Assembly: GCF_004011805.1 (NCBI RefSeq)
Contig: NZ_RCHJ01000024.1
Location: 1-64,000, forward strand
DNA length: 64,000 nucleotides
Source: Piscinibacter defluvii
GTDB taxonomy: Bacteria > Pseudomonadota > Gammaproteobacteria > Burkholderiales > Burkholderiaceae_C
Reading direction: 5' to 3'
Positions 49,089 through 56,990 of the stretch are shown here, piece by piece. Below the pieces are notes generated by a model. The model did not search any database and was not told the origin of the DNA. It saw nothing but the letters and a program-made list of their open reading frames with translations. Each line of letters opens with the position of its first letter. Positions within the stretch are counted from its first letter, which is position 1. A program made the position numbers and the translations under genes.

Positions 49089-50144
49089 TCAGCTCGTTTG
49101 GGGTACGACGTAGTCAACGGTCAAGACGCCGTCATTCAGTGAGTAGCGCAGATTGCCGGCCGACTTGCCCAGCCGAAGCAAGGCGATGAAGAAGTTCTCG
49201 ATGTATCCCCGCAGCCGTCCGCCGTCGAGCTTCGAGATCTGCTCGCTCAACTTGGATCTGACTTGGTCGCTCGCGTCGAAGACGAAGTTCATGCCGCCGA
49301 CCGCGACAGTGAACGAAGCATCCACTGCCACCGACACGGTGCCATCGAACGCAACGGTGAGCGCGATGGAGAACGTCCGTGCACGCACGTCGTGGACAAG
49401 CTTGTCGAGATCGAAATCCGAGTCGATCAGCACGAACTTCGCCGTGTTCAAGTTGAACGGCAGTTCGAGCGATAACACCGGTACCCCGTTGCGCGACAAG
49501 AGCTCAGTCGCGATGACGCGGTCGCCATCGGAGTCGAGATCCAGCACCCGCAGCACCACCCAGGTCAGGGTGACTCCGACGGTGCTCTCCAGCCGGAAGT
49601 CCTGCACGTTGAATTCGCTCGCCCGTCTGCCGTGGTCGGGCCCGGTCAGTGCGTCAGCAAGCGCATCGGACCATCCGACAAAGCTGCTCTGCTCATGCGG
49701 ATCGGTCTGGATGTGCCAACGGAGGCCGGCAGCGGCCACCGCCTCGCCCACCATGAGGCTCAGCAGTCGGGCATCGAAGGTGGCCGTGCGCGTCACCCAT
49801 TGGACGTTCGGTGTGTAGACCACCTGCGTGTCGAACTGCATTGCCACGACAGTGTCGTTGCTGACTTCGCAGATCCAGTCCCCCGGCACTGACAGGTCCG
49901 AAGCGCTCACGTCGTAGGTCAGGGCGAGCACCGCTGTTCCGATCGGACCCTGAAACGATGCCACTGGTTTGGTGTCTAGTGGCCGGCGCACTTCGATCTT
50001 GCCAACCAGGCCGGTCTCGGTCTTGGCGCGCGGTTGCGACGGGCGGCTGCGCGCAGACACGTGCCCTGGGCCCGATGGGCGAAAGCGAATGACGCAAGAG
50101 TCGCCGCCTGCAATGACAGACGTATAGGATGCCGTATCGGCCAT
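49089..50144 (-). CDS. beta-rich protein sharing a module with the phosphoesterase
   Basis: The first 120 of 351 residues (GGDSCVIRFRPSGPGHVSAR, TETGLVGKIEV, KPVASFQG, VPGDWICEVS) repeat the module inserted in the phosphoesterase gene 10 bp downstream. The rest is beta-rich with two helical ends (ARLLSLMVGEAVAAAGL and YIENFFIALLRLGKS). No signal peptide. It may be the partner, lid or carrier of the phosphoesterase. I recognise no family. The tight gene spacing and shared module strongly suggest a joint function. Confidence 0.65.
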   Translation of the reverse strand: MADTASYTSVIAGGDSCVIRFRPSGPGHVSARSRPSQPRAKTETGLVGKIEVRRPLDTKPVASFQGPIGTAVLALTYDVSASDLSVPGDWICEVSNDTVVAMQFDTQVVYTPNVQWVTRTATFDARLLSLMVGEAVAAAGLRWHIQTDPHEQSSFVGWSDALADALTGPDHGRRASEFNVQDFRLESTVGVTLTWVVLRVLDLDSDGDRVIATELLSRNGVPVLSLELPFNLNTAKFVLIDSDFDLDKLVHDVRARTFSIALTVAFDGTVSVAVDASFTVAVGGMNFVFDASDQVRSKLSEQISKLDGGRLRGYIENFFIALLRLGKSAGNLRYSLNDGVLTVDYVVPQTS

Positions 50145-50301
50145 GGTCCAGCCTCCGGGATCGAATTCGGGTTAGACGCGGTGACGTACGCCTCAAACGA
50201 AGGTGTGACGACCCGAAAACAACGGTGCTGCGGTCTCCACGCGCGTCAACGAAGCGACGATTGATTGACGATGGTCTGGCCGAAGGCGTACGTGTAGTTG
50301 G

Positions 50302-50751
50302 TCAGATCGCCCGGACCTGCCGCTCGTCGGCGTGATCGCCCGGCCCTGTCACGACGAGGTAGATCTGGCAGCGCACCCCGCCGTGCGCGGGATAGGGGTC
50401 TTCGAAGAGAGCCGCTGCTCCGGGCGCAAGAGCGAAGCCCTGAGGCCCGGCCGAGGGTGGGCGGCCCGGGTTGCCGATGACCAGGACCGCGTGAATCGAC
50501 TTCGTGAGATGCAGGTTCAGCACGGAGCACGTCGAACCCAGTGGAGCCCAGGTGGTGGGCGTTACGAGAAACTCGCTCGTGATGGAGCACCCTGTCGCTC
50601 GTGCCTCGGGGTGAGCGCTGCAGTTGGACAGCACGGGAACCGGTGTGGGGCCCGGCATGGGCGGCGGAATGACGACGAGGTTCTGAGGCCAGGCTGGCGC
50701 TGCGCAGGTACACAGGCACGCGACTGCAAGAAGGCGTTCGAGGATGTTCAT
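50302..50751 (-). CDS. small secreted Cys-rich protein, paralog 3 (short C-terminus)
   Basis: The 149-residue protein has a signal peptide (NILERLLAVACLCTCAAPAW), a Pro-rich segment, then NCSAHPEARATGC, CSVLNLHLTK and CQIYLVVTGPGDHADERQVR. It stops two residues later, whereas paralogs 1 and 2 run on for about 17 residues. The shorter end may be natural or come from a recent frame change; the following bases still look coding in another frame. It is next to the methyltransferase gene. Confidence 0.65.
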   Translation of the reverse strand: MNILERLLAVACLCTCAAPAWPQNLVVIPPPMPGPTPVPVLSNCSAHPEARATGCSITSEFLVTPTTWAPLGSTCSVLNLHLTKSIHAVLVIGNPGRPPSAGPQGFALAPGAAALFEDPYPAHGGVRCQIYLVVTGPGDHADERQVRAI

Positions 50752-50802
50752 GCTGAGTGTCTCCAAGGGTGCAACGCACGCGGTGCGCCGAGCGACCTGC
50801 GT

Positions 50803-51639
50803 TCAACGCCGCGTCACGACGACCTCCAGGTACTCGCTCGGCACGACCAGCGAGCCCGGGCCGGCGCGGTTCGATCGCTCGAGCAGGTCGCGCAGGTCTT
50901 GCGCCAGCGCCTCGGCCTTGTCCGCAGGCAGGGCGGCGAAGGCCTTGTGCGTGGGGCCATACCACGTGCGGAAGACCTCGATGAAGTGCGCGGGCGACCG
51001 GTAGCGGAAATTGAAGATGCGCGCCGTGGACGCCACGTGCGCCTCGCTGCGCGGGAACAACTCCGACAGGCGCGCCTCCGTGCCCCAGGCCGACGGCGGC
51101 CTCAGTCCCGCCGGCGGCGGCACGTGCCGGCCGAGCGTCTTGAAGAGCTGGCCGATGAACCCGTCCGGCGTCCAGTTGGCGAGGCCGATGCGGCCGCCCG
51201 GCCGGCACACCCGCAGCATCTCGGCGGCGGCCTTGTCCTGGTCAGGCGTGAACATGACGCCGAACGTGGACAGCACGGCGTCGAACGTGCCCAGGGCGAA
51301 GGGCAGGGCCTCGGCGTCCGCGGTGCGGAACTCGACATCGAGGTGCTCGGCACGTGCGCGGTCGGCGCCCCGTTCGAGCAGCGTGCCGACGTAGTCCGTG
51401 GACGTGACCCGGCAGCCACGACGGGCGGCGGCAAGGGTGGCATTGCCGTTGCCGGCGGCGACGTCCAGTACGCGTTCGTCGGTGCGCAGGTCGCAAGCTT
51501 CAGCGAGCAACTCGCCCACGATCTGAAGCGTGGTGCCGACGACGGCGTAGTCGCCGGAAGACCAGGCCATCTGTTGGCGCGCCTTGATGGCGGCGAAGTC
51601 CGTGGCGGCAGGGACCGGGGCAGTGTCGGCTGAGCTCAT
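50803..51639 (-). CDS. class I SAM-dependent methyltransferase
   Basis: The 278-residue protein has the class I motifs: VLDVAAGNGNATLAA near 58-72 (motif I), TSTDYVGTLLERG (motif II), ALPFALGTFDAVLSTFGVMF near 112-132, and LRVCRPGGRIGLANWTPDG (motif post-I). The family methylates small molecules or proteins. The closest look is to ubiquinone/menaquinone-type methyltransferases, but the substrate cannot be told. It heads the minus-strand array, divergent from the regulator at 51883. GGAG precedes the ATG. Confidence 0.85.
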   Translation of the reverse strand: MSSADTAPVPAATDFAAIKARQQMAWSSGDYAVVGTTLQIVGELLAEACDLRTDERVLDVAAGNGNATLAAARRGCRVTSTDYVGTLLERGADRARAEHLDVEFRTADAEALPFALGTFDAVLSTFGVMFTPDQDKAAAEMLRVCRPGGRIGLANWTPDGFIGQLFKTLGRHVPPPAGLRPPSAWGTEARLSELFPRSEAHVASTARIFNFRYRSPAHFIEVFRTWYGPTHKAFAALPADKAEALAQDLRDLLERSNRAGPGSLVVPSEYLEVVVTRR

Positions 51640-51803
51640 ATCGGCATCTCCGGGTTCTAGGTGGTTGGGATCAAGGCCTTGCCGGGCAGCAAACCCGACG
51701 GTCGTGGTGCCCCCCTGCTGCGGCTACCGCGGAAGTCAGCTTGATGGGGCGGAGGCGAATCTGCGCCGATCCGCGCGCGATGTACTTGAGCCGTTTGAGA
51801 GCG

Positions 51804-51822
51804 CCTTAAACCTCCTTAAACC
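51804..51822 (+). promoter_or_regulatory. direct-repeat operator candidate in the divergent promoter region
   Basis: CCTTAAACC occurs at 51804-51812 and again at 51814-51822, a 10-base period, one helical turn. OmpR/PhoB-like winged-helix proteins typically bind such direct repeats. The regulator encoded 61 bp downstream has this domain, so autoregulation is plausible; the methyltransferase gene begins 165 bp to the left. Confidence 0.5.
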
Positions 51823-51882
51823 GGGTCGTGCCTGTTCCCGGCAGAGGCAGAGGGTGGGCGCCGGGGCCGCAAAATCTGGTGC

Positions 51883-54294
51883 ATGTCTTCCGCCTACCGC
51901 TTCGGCCGGTTCGAACTGCGCCCGGACCGGCGATTGCTGCTGGTCGAGGGTGAAGCAGTGGCGCTCGGGACGCGAGCCTTCGACCTGCTCGTCGCCCTGG
52001 TCGAACGACGTGAGCGTGTGGCCACGAAGGGCGAATTGCTCGAGGCCGTTTGGCCCGGCCTCGTCGTCGAGGAGAACAACCTCCAGGTGCAGGTCAATGC
52101 CTTGCGCAAGCTGCTTGGGCCGCAGTCCATCGCCACGTTGGCCGGGCGTGGCTACCGATTCGTCGAGCCGATCGAACTGGTCGCGGATGCGGGTCAGCCA
52201 TTGCGGGTGGCGCGCGTGGCGCACAACCTTCCCCATGAAAGGACTCGGTTCATCGGGCGCGAAGTGGAGCTGGCCGAATGCGCGCAGTGGCTGGCAGAGT
52301 CGCGCCTGGTCACGCTCACGGGCATCGGCGGTTGCGGCAAGTCTCGGCTGGCCGCCGAGGTGGCCCGGCGCGGGGCGACGCAGTTCGTCGATGGCGTGCG
52401 ACGTATCGACCTGGCTCCGGTGTCCAGCCCCGAGCGTGTCGTGGGTGAGGTGGCCCGAGCTTGGCAGGTGGTCGAGGAGCGCCAGTGCCCTCTCGACGAG
52501 GCTCTGCCCCGGCAGTTGGGTTCACGTCACGTCCTGCTGGTGCTCGACAACTGCGAGCACTTGCTGGACGCCTGTGCCGAGCTCGTCGATTGCCTGCTCG
52601 ACATGTGCGATCACGTGCATGTGCTGGCCACCAGCCGCGAGCCGCTGGGGGTCGAAGGCGAGCACGTGCTTGCTGTGCGGCCGCTCGATCTGCCCCCGGA
52701 GGGCGCGGGCGTCGATGCCGCGACCGGCAGCGCGGCCGTGCGCCTGTTCGTTGACCGCGCGCGGCATGTCGTGCCGGCGTTCGACCTGGCTGACCACAAC
52801 GTTGCGGTCGTGATCGACGTCTGCCGTCGGCTCGACGGCATTGCGCTGGCGCTCGAACTCGCGGCTGCGCGCTTGGCCACCTTGTCGCTGGAGGATCTGC
52901 AGCGCATGTTGAGCGACCGCTTCCGCCTGCTTACCGCCGGCGGGCGCGGTCTGGCGCGCCATCAGGCGTTGCATGCCACCTTGCAGTGGAGCTACGACAC
53001 CCTGAATGCCGACGAGCAACGCCTGCTTCGCTGGCTGTCGGTGTTCGCGGGCGGGTGGACCTTGGCGTCGGCTGCCGCGGTGTGCAGGGCCGACGAACCC
53101 GAGATCGAGGTCGCCGACCGGCTGCGCCGGATCGTCGACAAGTCGCTCGTCGAGCTCGTCCGGCAGCCTGACGGCGGCGCCCGCTACGGGATGCTGGAGA
53201 CGGTGCGCCAGTTCGCGCTGGATCAGTTGCTGGCCCATGGAGAGGCACGACCTGCGCGCGACGCGCACCTCGATCACTTCATTGGCGTGGCGCAGGCGCT
53301 ATGCGAGCGAATGTCCGAAAGCACCGAGATTGCCTACGAACGGATAGAGGTCGAGCTCCAGAATTTCATGGCGGCGCACCAATGGTGCGACGAGAACCAC
53401 ATCTCGGCTGAACTTGGTCTGGTGCTTGTTACTCGCCTGCGGCGCTACCTTGGGGAGCGCTGCCCGTTCTCAGTCGGGGAACGGTTGTTTCAGCAGGCGC
53501 TTGCTCGCCCGGGTGCACAGAGCGAGACCCTCGCGCGCGCCGATGCGCTGTTCTCGCTGGGTCAGCATCTTTGCTGGAGCGGTCGGCGAGCGGATGCGGC
53601 CGGCATCCTGCGCGATGCGCAGCGCATTGCGGAGATTCACCAGGCGCCCGACATCCAGAGCCTTTCGCTCACGTTGCTCCTGCACGCCCAATTGATCGCT
53701 GGCGACAGCGTCGCAGCAGAGGAAACGGCGCGGCGGGCGTTCGAGATCGCCCAATCCAGCGAAACCGGCTTGGTGCGGGCCTGCGCGTGGGCGGGGCGGG
53801 GCACCGTGCACCAATTTGCCGGTCGCTACGACGAGGCCTCGAGCGCCATGGACGAAGCGATGGCGCTGATTCCGGATGGCGATCCCAGCAACCTGGCGTA
53901 CGTGCTGCGCCTGCGGGCACGTGCGTCGATCGGGGCCGGGCGTCTTGCCGACGCACGGGCGCAGACGGCGCGCAGCCTGACCCTGGCCCGGCATCTCATG
54001 TCGTTGCCCGAGTTGCAACCGACGATCGAAACGGCCGCGCGCTTGGCCGCCGCGCTGGGTGACTTCGAACGTTCGGCCTGGACGCAGGGCGTGTCGGATG
54101 CGCTGGCAGGCCGCATCGGTATCGAGGCCAACGCCTTCGATGACCCGGCTCTTGCGCGGTTGCGCGCCCGGCCCGTCGAAGTGCTGGGCCCCGAACAGTG
54201 CGCGGCGAAGCGCGCGGCCGGCATGGGGGCTGCACCAGACTCGGCCATCGACGAGGTCCTGGCCTGGCTACAGCGGGCCTCTGCCGAGACCTGA
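51883..54294 (+). CDS. winged-helix transcription regulator with NB-ARC-like ATPase and TPR-like repeats
   Basis: This large 803-residue regulator starts with an OmpR/PhoB-type winged helix (YRFGRFELRPDRRLLLVEGE to GRGYRFVEPIE, residues 1-95). An ATPase follows, with Walker A LTGIGGCGKSRLAAEV near 145-160 and LLVLDNCEHLLDA near 218-230. Helical repeats fill residues 430-800. This architecture responds to an inducer through oligomerisation, as in AfsR/SARP and MalT-like proteins. It is divergently transcribed from the methyltransferase array in the same transposon-like unit and is its likely controller. Confidence 0.85.
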   Translation: MSSAYRFGRFELRPDRRLLLVEGEAVALGTRAFDLLVALVERRERVATKGELLEAVWPGLVVEENNLQVQVNALRKLLGPQSIATLAGRGYRFVEPIELVADAGQPLRVARVAHNLPHERTRFIGREVELAECAQWLAESRLVTLTGIGGCGKSRLAAEVARRGATQFVDGVRRIDLAPVSSPERVVGEVARAWQVVEERQCPLDEALPRQLGSRHVLLVLDNCEHLLDACAELVDCLLDMCDHVHVLATSREPLGVEGEHVLAVRPLDLPPEGAGVDAATGSAAVRLFVDRARHVVPAFDLADHNVAVVIDVCRRLDGIALALELAAARLATLSLEDLQRMLSDRFRLLTAGGRGLARHQALHATLQWSYDTLNADEQRLLRWLSVFAGGWTLASAAAVCRADEPEIEVADRLRRIVDKSLVELVRQPDGGARYGMLETVRQFALDQLLAHGEARPARDAHLDHFIGVAQALCERMSESTEIAYERIEVELQNFMAAHQWCDENHISAELGLVLVTRLRRYLGERCPFSVGERLFQQALARPGAQSETLARADALFSLGQHLCWSGRRADAAGILRDAQRIAEIHQAPDIQSLSLTLLLHAQLIAGDSVAAEETARRAFEIAQSSETGLVRACAWAGRGTVHQFAGRYDEASSAMDEAMALIPDGDPSNLAYVLRLRARASIGAGRLADARAQTARSLTLARHLMSLPELQPTIETAARLAAALGDFERSAWTQGVSDALAGRIGIEANAFDDPALARLRARPVEVLGPEQCAAKRAAGMGAAPDSAIDEVLAWLQRASAET

Positions 54295-54351
54295 GGGCGG
54301 CTGATGCCAGCTCCGGCAAACCATCGGCGCCGAAGGAGCCGCGCCAGTGCC

Positions 54352-54648
54352 TCACCCGCGGCGCGCCGCCTCGATCTTGGCGATGTCGATCTTGCCCATC
54401 TCCATCATCGCCTAGAACACGCGCTTGCTCACCGCGGGGTCAGGGTCGGCGATGCCTTCGGTCAGTACGCGTGGCGTGATCGGCCACAAGAGGCCCCAAC
54501 GGTCCTTGCACCAGCCGCAGGCGCTCGGCTGGCCGCCGTTGTCGACGATGCCGTTCCACAGCCCGTCTGTCTCGGCCTGGTCTTCGGTGGCCACTTGGAA
54601 CGAGAAGGCCTCGCTCTGCTTGAAGGCCCGGCCGCCGTTGCGCGCCAT
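54352..54648 (-). pseudogene. truncated VOC-family (PhnB-like) gene
   Basis: The remaining 98 codons read ARNGGRAFKQSEAFSFQVAT, CGWCKDRWGLLWPITPRVL and PDPAVSKRVF, then a TAG stop. The usual end MMEMGKIDIAKIEAARRG follows in the same frame. The first part of the family (about half the protein) is missing, and the gene breaks off near 54648. It looks like a relic cut by earlier rearrangement inside the transposon-like unit. The stop came from a Glu codon (GAG to TAG). Confidence 0.8.
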
Positions 54649-54784
54649 GCAGGGGTGCCTAGACGTACTGCGTCATTCCAATTCCCCCCGACAGCGGCCC
54701 TTCTGCAAAGATCGCTCCTGGCCGATCTCCGCCTGACGCCAGCGTGCGCCGTGCGTCACCTCTATCCCGAAGCTGACTCCCGCC

Positions 54785-54933
54785 GTTCACGACTCTATTC
54801 GCTGGCCTGCTCGTCTTCGAGCCGTCGGCCGCCGCACGTGTTCACGACTCTTAGGAAGCCTGTTGTGCAATCGCCTCGCCGCGAACCCGCACGAAGGCTT
54901 GGCGGCTGTTCACGACTCTAATGGACCGGAACA
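54785..54933 (-). repeat. spaced transposon end (right end of the 9.4-kb unit)
   Basis: Three copies of the GTTCACGACTCT element lie at 54785, 54839 and 54907, inverted relative to end A and spaced 54 and 68 bp apart. The last is followed by CCGGAACA, the terminus. Wide spacing at one end and a cluster at the other is the Tn7-type pattern. Bases 54649-54784 just inside hold nothing recognisable. Confidence 0.7.
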
Positions 54934-54938
54934 GTCGA

Positions 54939-55145
54939 TGTTCCGGCCAAATACTGTCGTGAACAGGTTAATAGTGTCGTGAACAGGCCATTAGAGTCGT
55001 GAACACTGCTCGGCCTGTCCGGCGGCTGTGGCCAGAGGTTGGCCCTCCGGGTCGTCAGCGTTTGGCTCCGGGGCGCGGAGGGCGGCTGAAGGAGGGGAAG
55101 CCGTCATCACGGGCGCGCCCTCGGGCGGCGCTGGACGGCCCTTAG
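54939..55145 (+). repeat. second clustered transposon end B (207 bp)
   Basis: It begins TGTTCCGG, has repeats with GAAC at 54961, 54981 and 55001 (20-bp period), then the same tail as end A. It lies just five bases (GTCGA) after the terminus of the 9.4-kb unit and has the same orientation as end A. It would start a second element running to the right; no matching spaced end is seen inside the window. Confidence 0.72.
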
Positions 55146-55293
55146 CTGTCCTTCGTCGTTCTACACAGCTGCCCGATGGCCAGCCTCCGATCCATGCGCT
55201 TCCCATCCATGGAGCGGCCACTCGCGGCCACCGGGAACCGGACTTCAGCGCCCGCGCACGGAGAACGACGAACGGCACCACAACGTCTCAATG

Positions 55294-55617
55294 TCACCGC
55301 CGCGAAGCGCGAGTCCCGGCGCAGAGCAATCCCAGAGACGCAACAAGCGCCAGGCACGCCAAGACACCCAGAGCCCTCCTGTCTTCGCCGGGTCTGGGTT
55401 GTGAGTTGACGCAACGCAGGGATGGGGTCGATGCACCGGCACGGGGTCCAGGCAAACCGTCGGCATGGGCTGCAGCGTCACATTGTTTCCGTAATGTCGC
55501 CTCTTCCATCACCAGCGCGGCCGACTGTGCAGTGGCGCGGTCCATGCAAAGGCAAATTGCGAGCGCTACGACTAGAACGATCGCCGTGCCCCTCCGGCTC
55601 GAGCATGCCGGCGGCAT
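55294..55617 (-). CDS. possible small secreted or membrane protein
   Basis: A frame of 107 residues starts with a hydrophobic segment (GTAIVLVVALAICLCMDRATA) like a signal peptide and ends in another (RALGVLACLALVASLGLLC). The ribosome site is poor. It lies in the otherwise gene-poor stretch between transposon end B and the FolB-like gene. It may be a chance frame in GC-rich DNA; flanking bases 55146-55293 and 55618-55743 show nothing. Confidence 0.3.
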   Translation of the reverse strand: MPPACSSRRGTAIVLVVALAICLCMDRATAQSAALVMEEATLRKQCDAAAHADGLPGPRAGASTPSLRCVNSQPRPGEDRRALGVLACLALVASLGLLCAGTRASRR

Positions 55618-55743
55618 CTGAGCAATGGGCGTCTGACTCCACCCGGCGACCAACCGACACGCCCGCACGCCTGCCATCGCAGGGCGATAGATGGGAACGT
55701 CACCCGGGGACTTCATGCCAGGCGTGTTCAGTCTTGCCGCTCG

Positions 55744-56142
55744 TCAGCCTCGACGCGTGCGCAGCCGAGCTTGGTACTGGGATCGACTCACTTGCCGCTC
55801 AACGCCGACACGCATCTGCCCGTCTGCCGGACCAGTCTCGTACAGAACGACTGATGCGTCCTGCACTCGCTTGTCGAACTCGAACAAGAAGTCCAGCAAT
55901 TCAATGACGCGTGTCTCGAGCAGGGGCGTCGGCGCGCTGTTCGGCCACTGGCGCACGATCCAGTCGCAGATCGACGCGTGATCCAGGCAATCGGCCGTTT
56001 CGACCGGCACGTCCGGTGTCAGCCCATTGATCACCAGGCAGACCTTGACCGGCCGCAGTTGTCGAGCCTTTCCGGGCGGGCCGACCGCCAGCTTCGTTTC
56101 CACACCCTCCAGGCGCAGGGTCCACTTCGCGCGCAATGCCAT
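55744..56142 (-). CDS. dihydroneopterin aldolase (FolB)-like protein
   Basis: The 132-residue protein has the FolB fold pattern: LRLEGVETKLAVGP at the start, VKVCLVINGLTPDVP, ICDWIVRQW near 68-76, and PTPLLETRVIELLDFLFEF with the conserved LLET. FolB makes the folate precursor 6-hydroxymethyl-dihydropterin. Some paralogs sit beside sarcosine/creatine genes, where folate accepts one-carbon units. It overlaps the second permease by three bases, so it is the last gene of the operon. An exact function is uncertain because of its divergence. Confidence 0.7.
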   Translation of the reverse strand: MALRAKWTLRLEGVETKLAVGPPGKARQLRPVKVCLVINGLTPDVPVETADCLDHASICDWIVRQWPNSAPTPLLETRVIELLDFLFEFDKRVQDASVVLYETGPADGQMRVGVERQVSRSQYQARLRTRRG

Positions 56143-56990
56143 CACGCGCTCATTCCGCGCATGCGCATGCTGCGCCGGCGCAATCCCTCGAGCGTGAGCA
56201 GCATGGCCACCGAGATGAGGGTCAGCACCACCGCCGCCGCGAGAATGGTCGGGCTGAGCTGTTCGCGCAGCCCCGTCCACATCTGCCGCGGGATGGTGCG
56301 CTGCTCGACGCTGCCAAGGAACAGCACCACGACGACCTCGTCGAACGAAGTGGCGAACGCGAACAAGGCGCCCGAGAACACGCCCGGCCAGATGATCGGC
56401 AGCGTGACGCGGCGAAATGCCGTGACCGGCGACGCGCCGAGCGAACGCGCGGCGCGGAACAGCCCACGGTCGAAGCCGGCGAGCGTCGCGCCGACGGTAA
56501 TGACGACGAAGGGCGTGCCGAGTGCGGCGTGCGCGAGGATCAGCCCGCCCAGGCTGTTGGCGATGCCCAGAAGCGAGTAGAAGAAGTACGCGCCGACCGC
56601 GACGATCACCACCGGCACGATCATCGGTGAGACAAGCACAGCCGTGATCAGCGCGCGACCCGGCAGCTTGGGGTGCGTCAGCCCGATCGACGCCAGCGTG
56701 CCGAGCGCGGTCGCGATCGCGGTCGCGGCCGAGCCGATCACGAAGCTGTTCTTCACCGCGACCTGCCACATCTCGTCGGTGAAGAACTCGTGGAACCAGT
56801 GCAGACTGAAGCGACGGATCGGATAGGTGAAGTACGCGTCGGCGTTGAACGCGAGCGGCATCACGACCAGCACCGGCGCCATCAGGAAGAGGAGCGCGGC
56901 GACGCACCAGGCGTCGAGCAGCCAGCGGCCGATGCGGCCGGCCGGCCCGACGTACGGCGGCAGCGACGAAACCTTAACCGAGGCGGACAT
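56142..56990 (-). CDS. ABC transporter permease, PotC-like
   Basis: The 282-residue protein has six membrane segments (first at about residues 22-45) and the EAA-loop motif FRAARSLGASPVTAFRRVTLP near 195-215, which docks the ATPase. It belongs to the spermidine/putrescine-type permeases. It overlaps the other permease gene by 17 bp. The four transporter genes are in one minus-strand run and probably import a creatine-related compound (inference from the creatinase). Confidence 0.88.
   Translation of the reverse strand: MSASVKVSSLPPYVGPAGRIGRWLLDAWCVAALLFLMAPVLVVMPLAFNADAYFTYPIRRFSLHWFHEFFTDEMWQVAVKNSFVIGSAATAIATALGTLASIGLTHPKLPGRALITAVLVSPMIVPVVIVAVGAYFFYSLLGIANSLGGLILAHAALGTPFVVITVGATLAGFDRGLFRAARSLGASPVTAFRRVTLPIIWPGVFSGALFAFATSFDEVVVVLFLGSVEQRTIPRQMWTGLREQLSPTILAAAVVLTLISVAMLLTLEGLRRRSMRMRGMSA

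Larger units (their letters stand above)
45515..54933. mobile_element. transposon-like unit, 9.4 kb, Tn7/TniA-type ends, no transposase inside
   Basis: The left terminus TGTTCCG and the right terminus CCGGAACA are inverted repeats. The outer 28 bp match at 24 positions. Inside follow three binding-site-like repeats (core GTCGTGAACAG): clustered with exact 20-bp spacing at the left, and widely spaced (54907, 54839, 54785) at the right. That asymmetry is known for Tn7-type ends bound by a TnsB/TniA transposase. The cargo is seven intact genes and one pseudogene. No matching 5-bp target duplication flanks it (GCCGC left, GTCGA right). Mobility in trans is an inference. Confidence 0.7.

Noticed and set aside
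54649-54784. Coding remnant between the VOC relic and the spaced end
   Set aside because: No frame continues the VOC protein and no other family is seen; it is treated as non-coding end DNA.
45510-54938. 5-bp target duplication around the 9.4-kb unit
   Set aside because: The flanks read GCCGC on the left and GTCGA on the right, so no duplication can be claimed.
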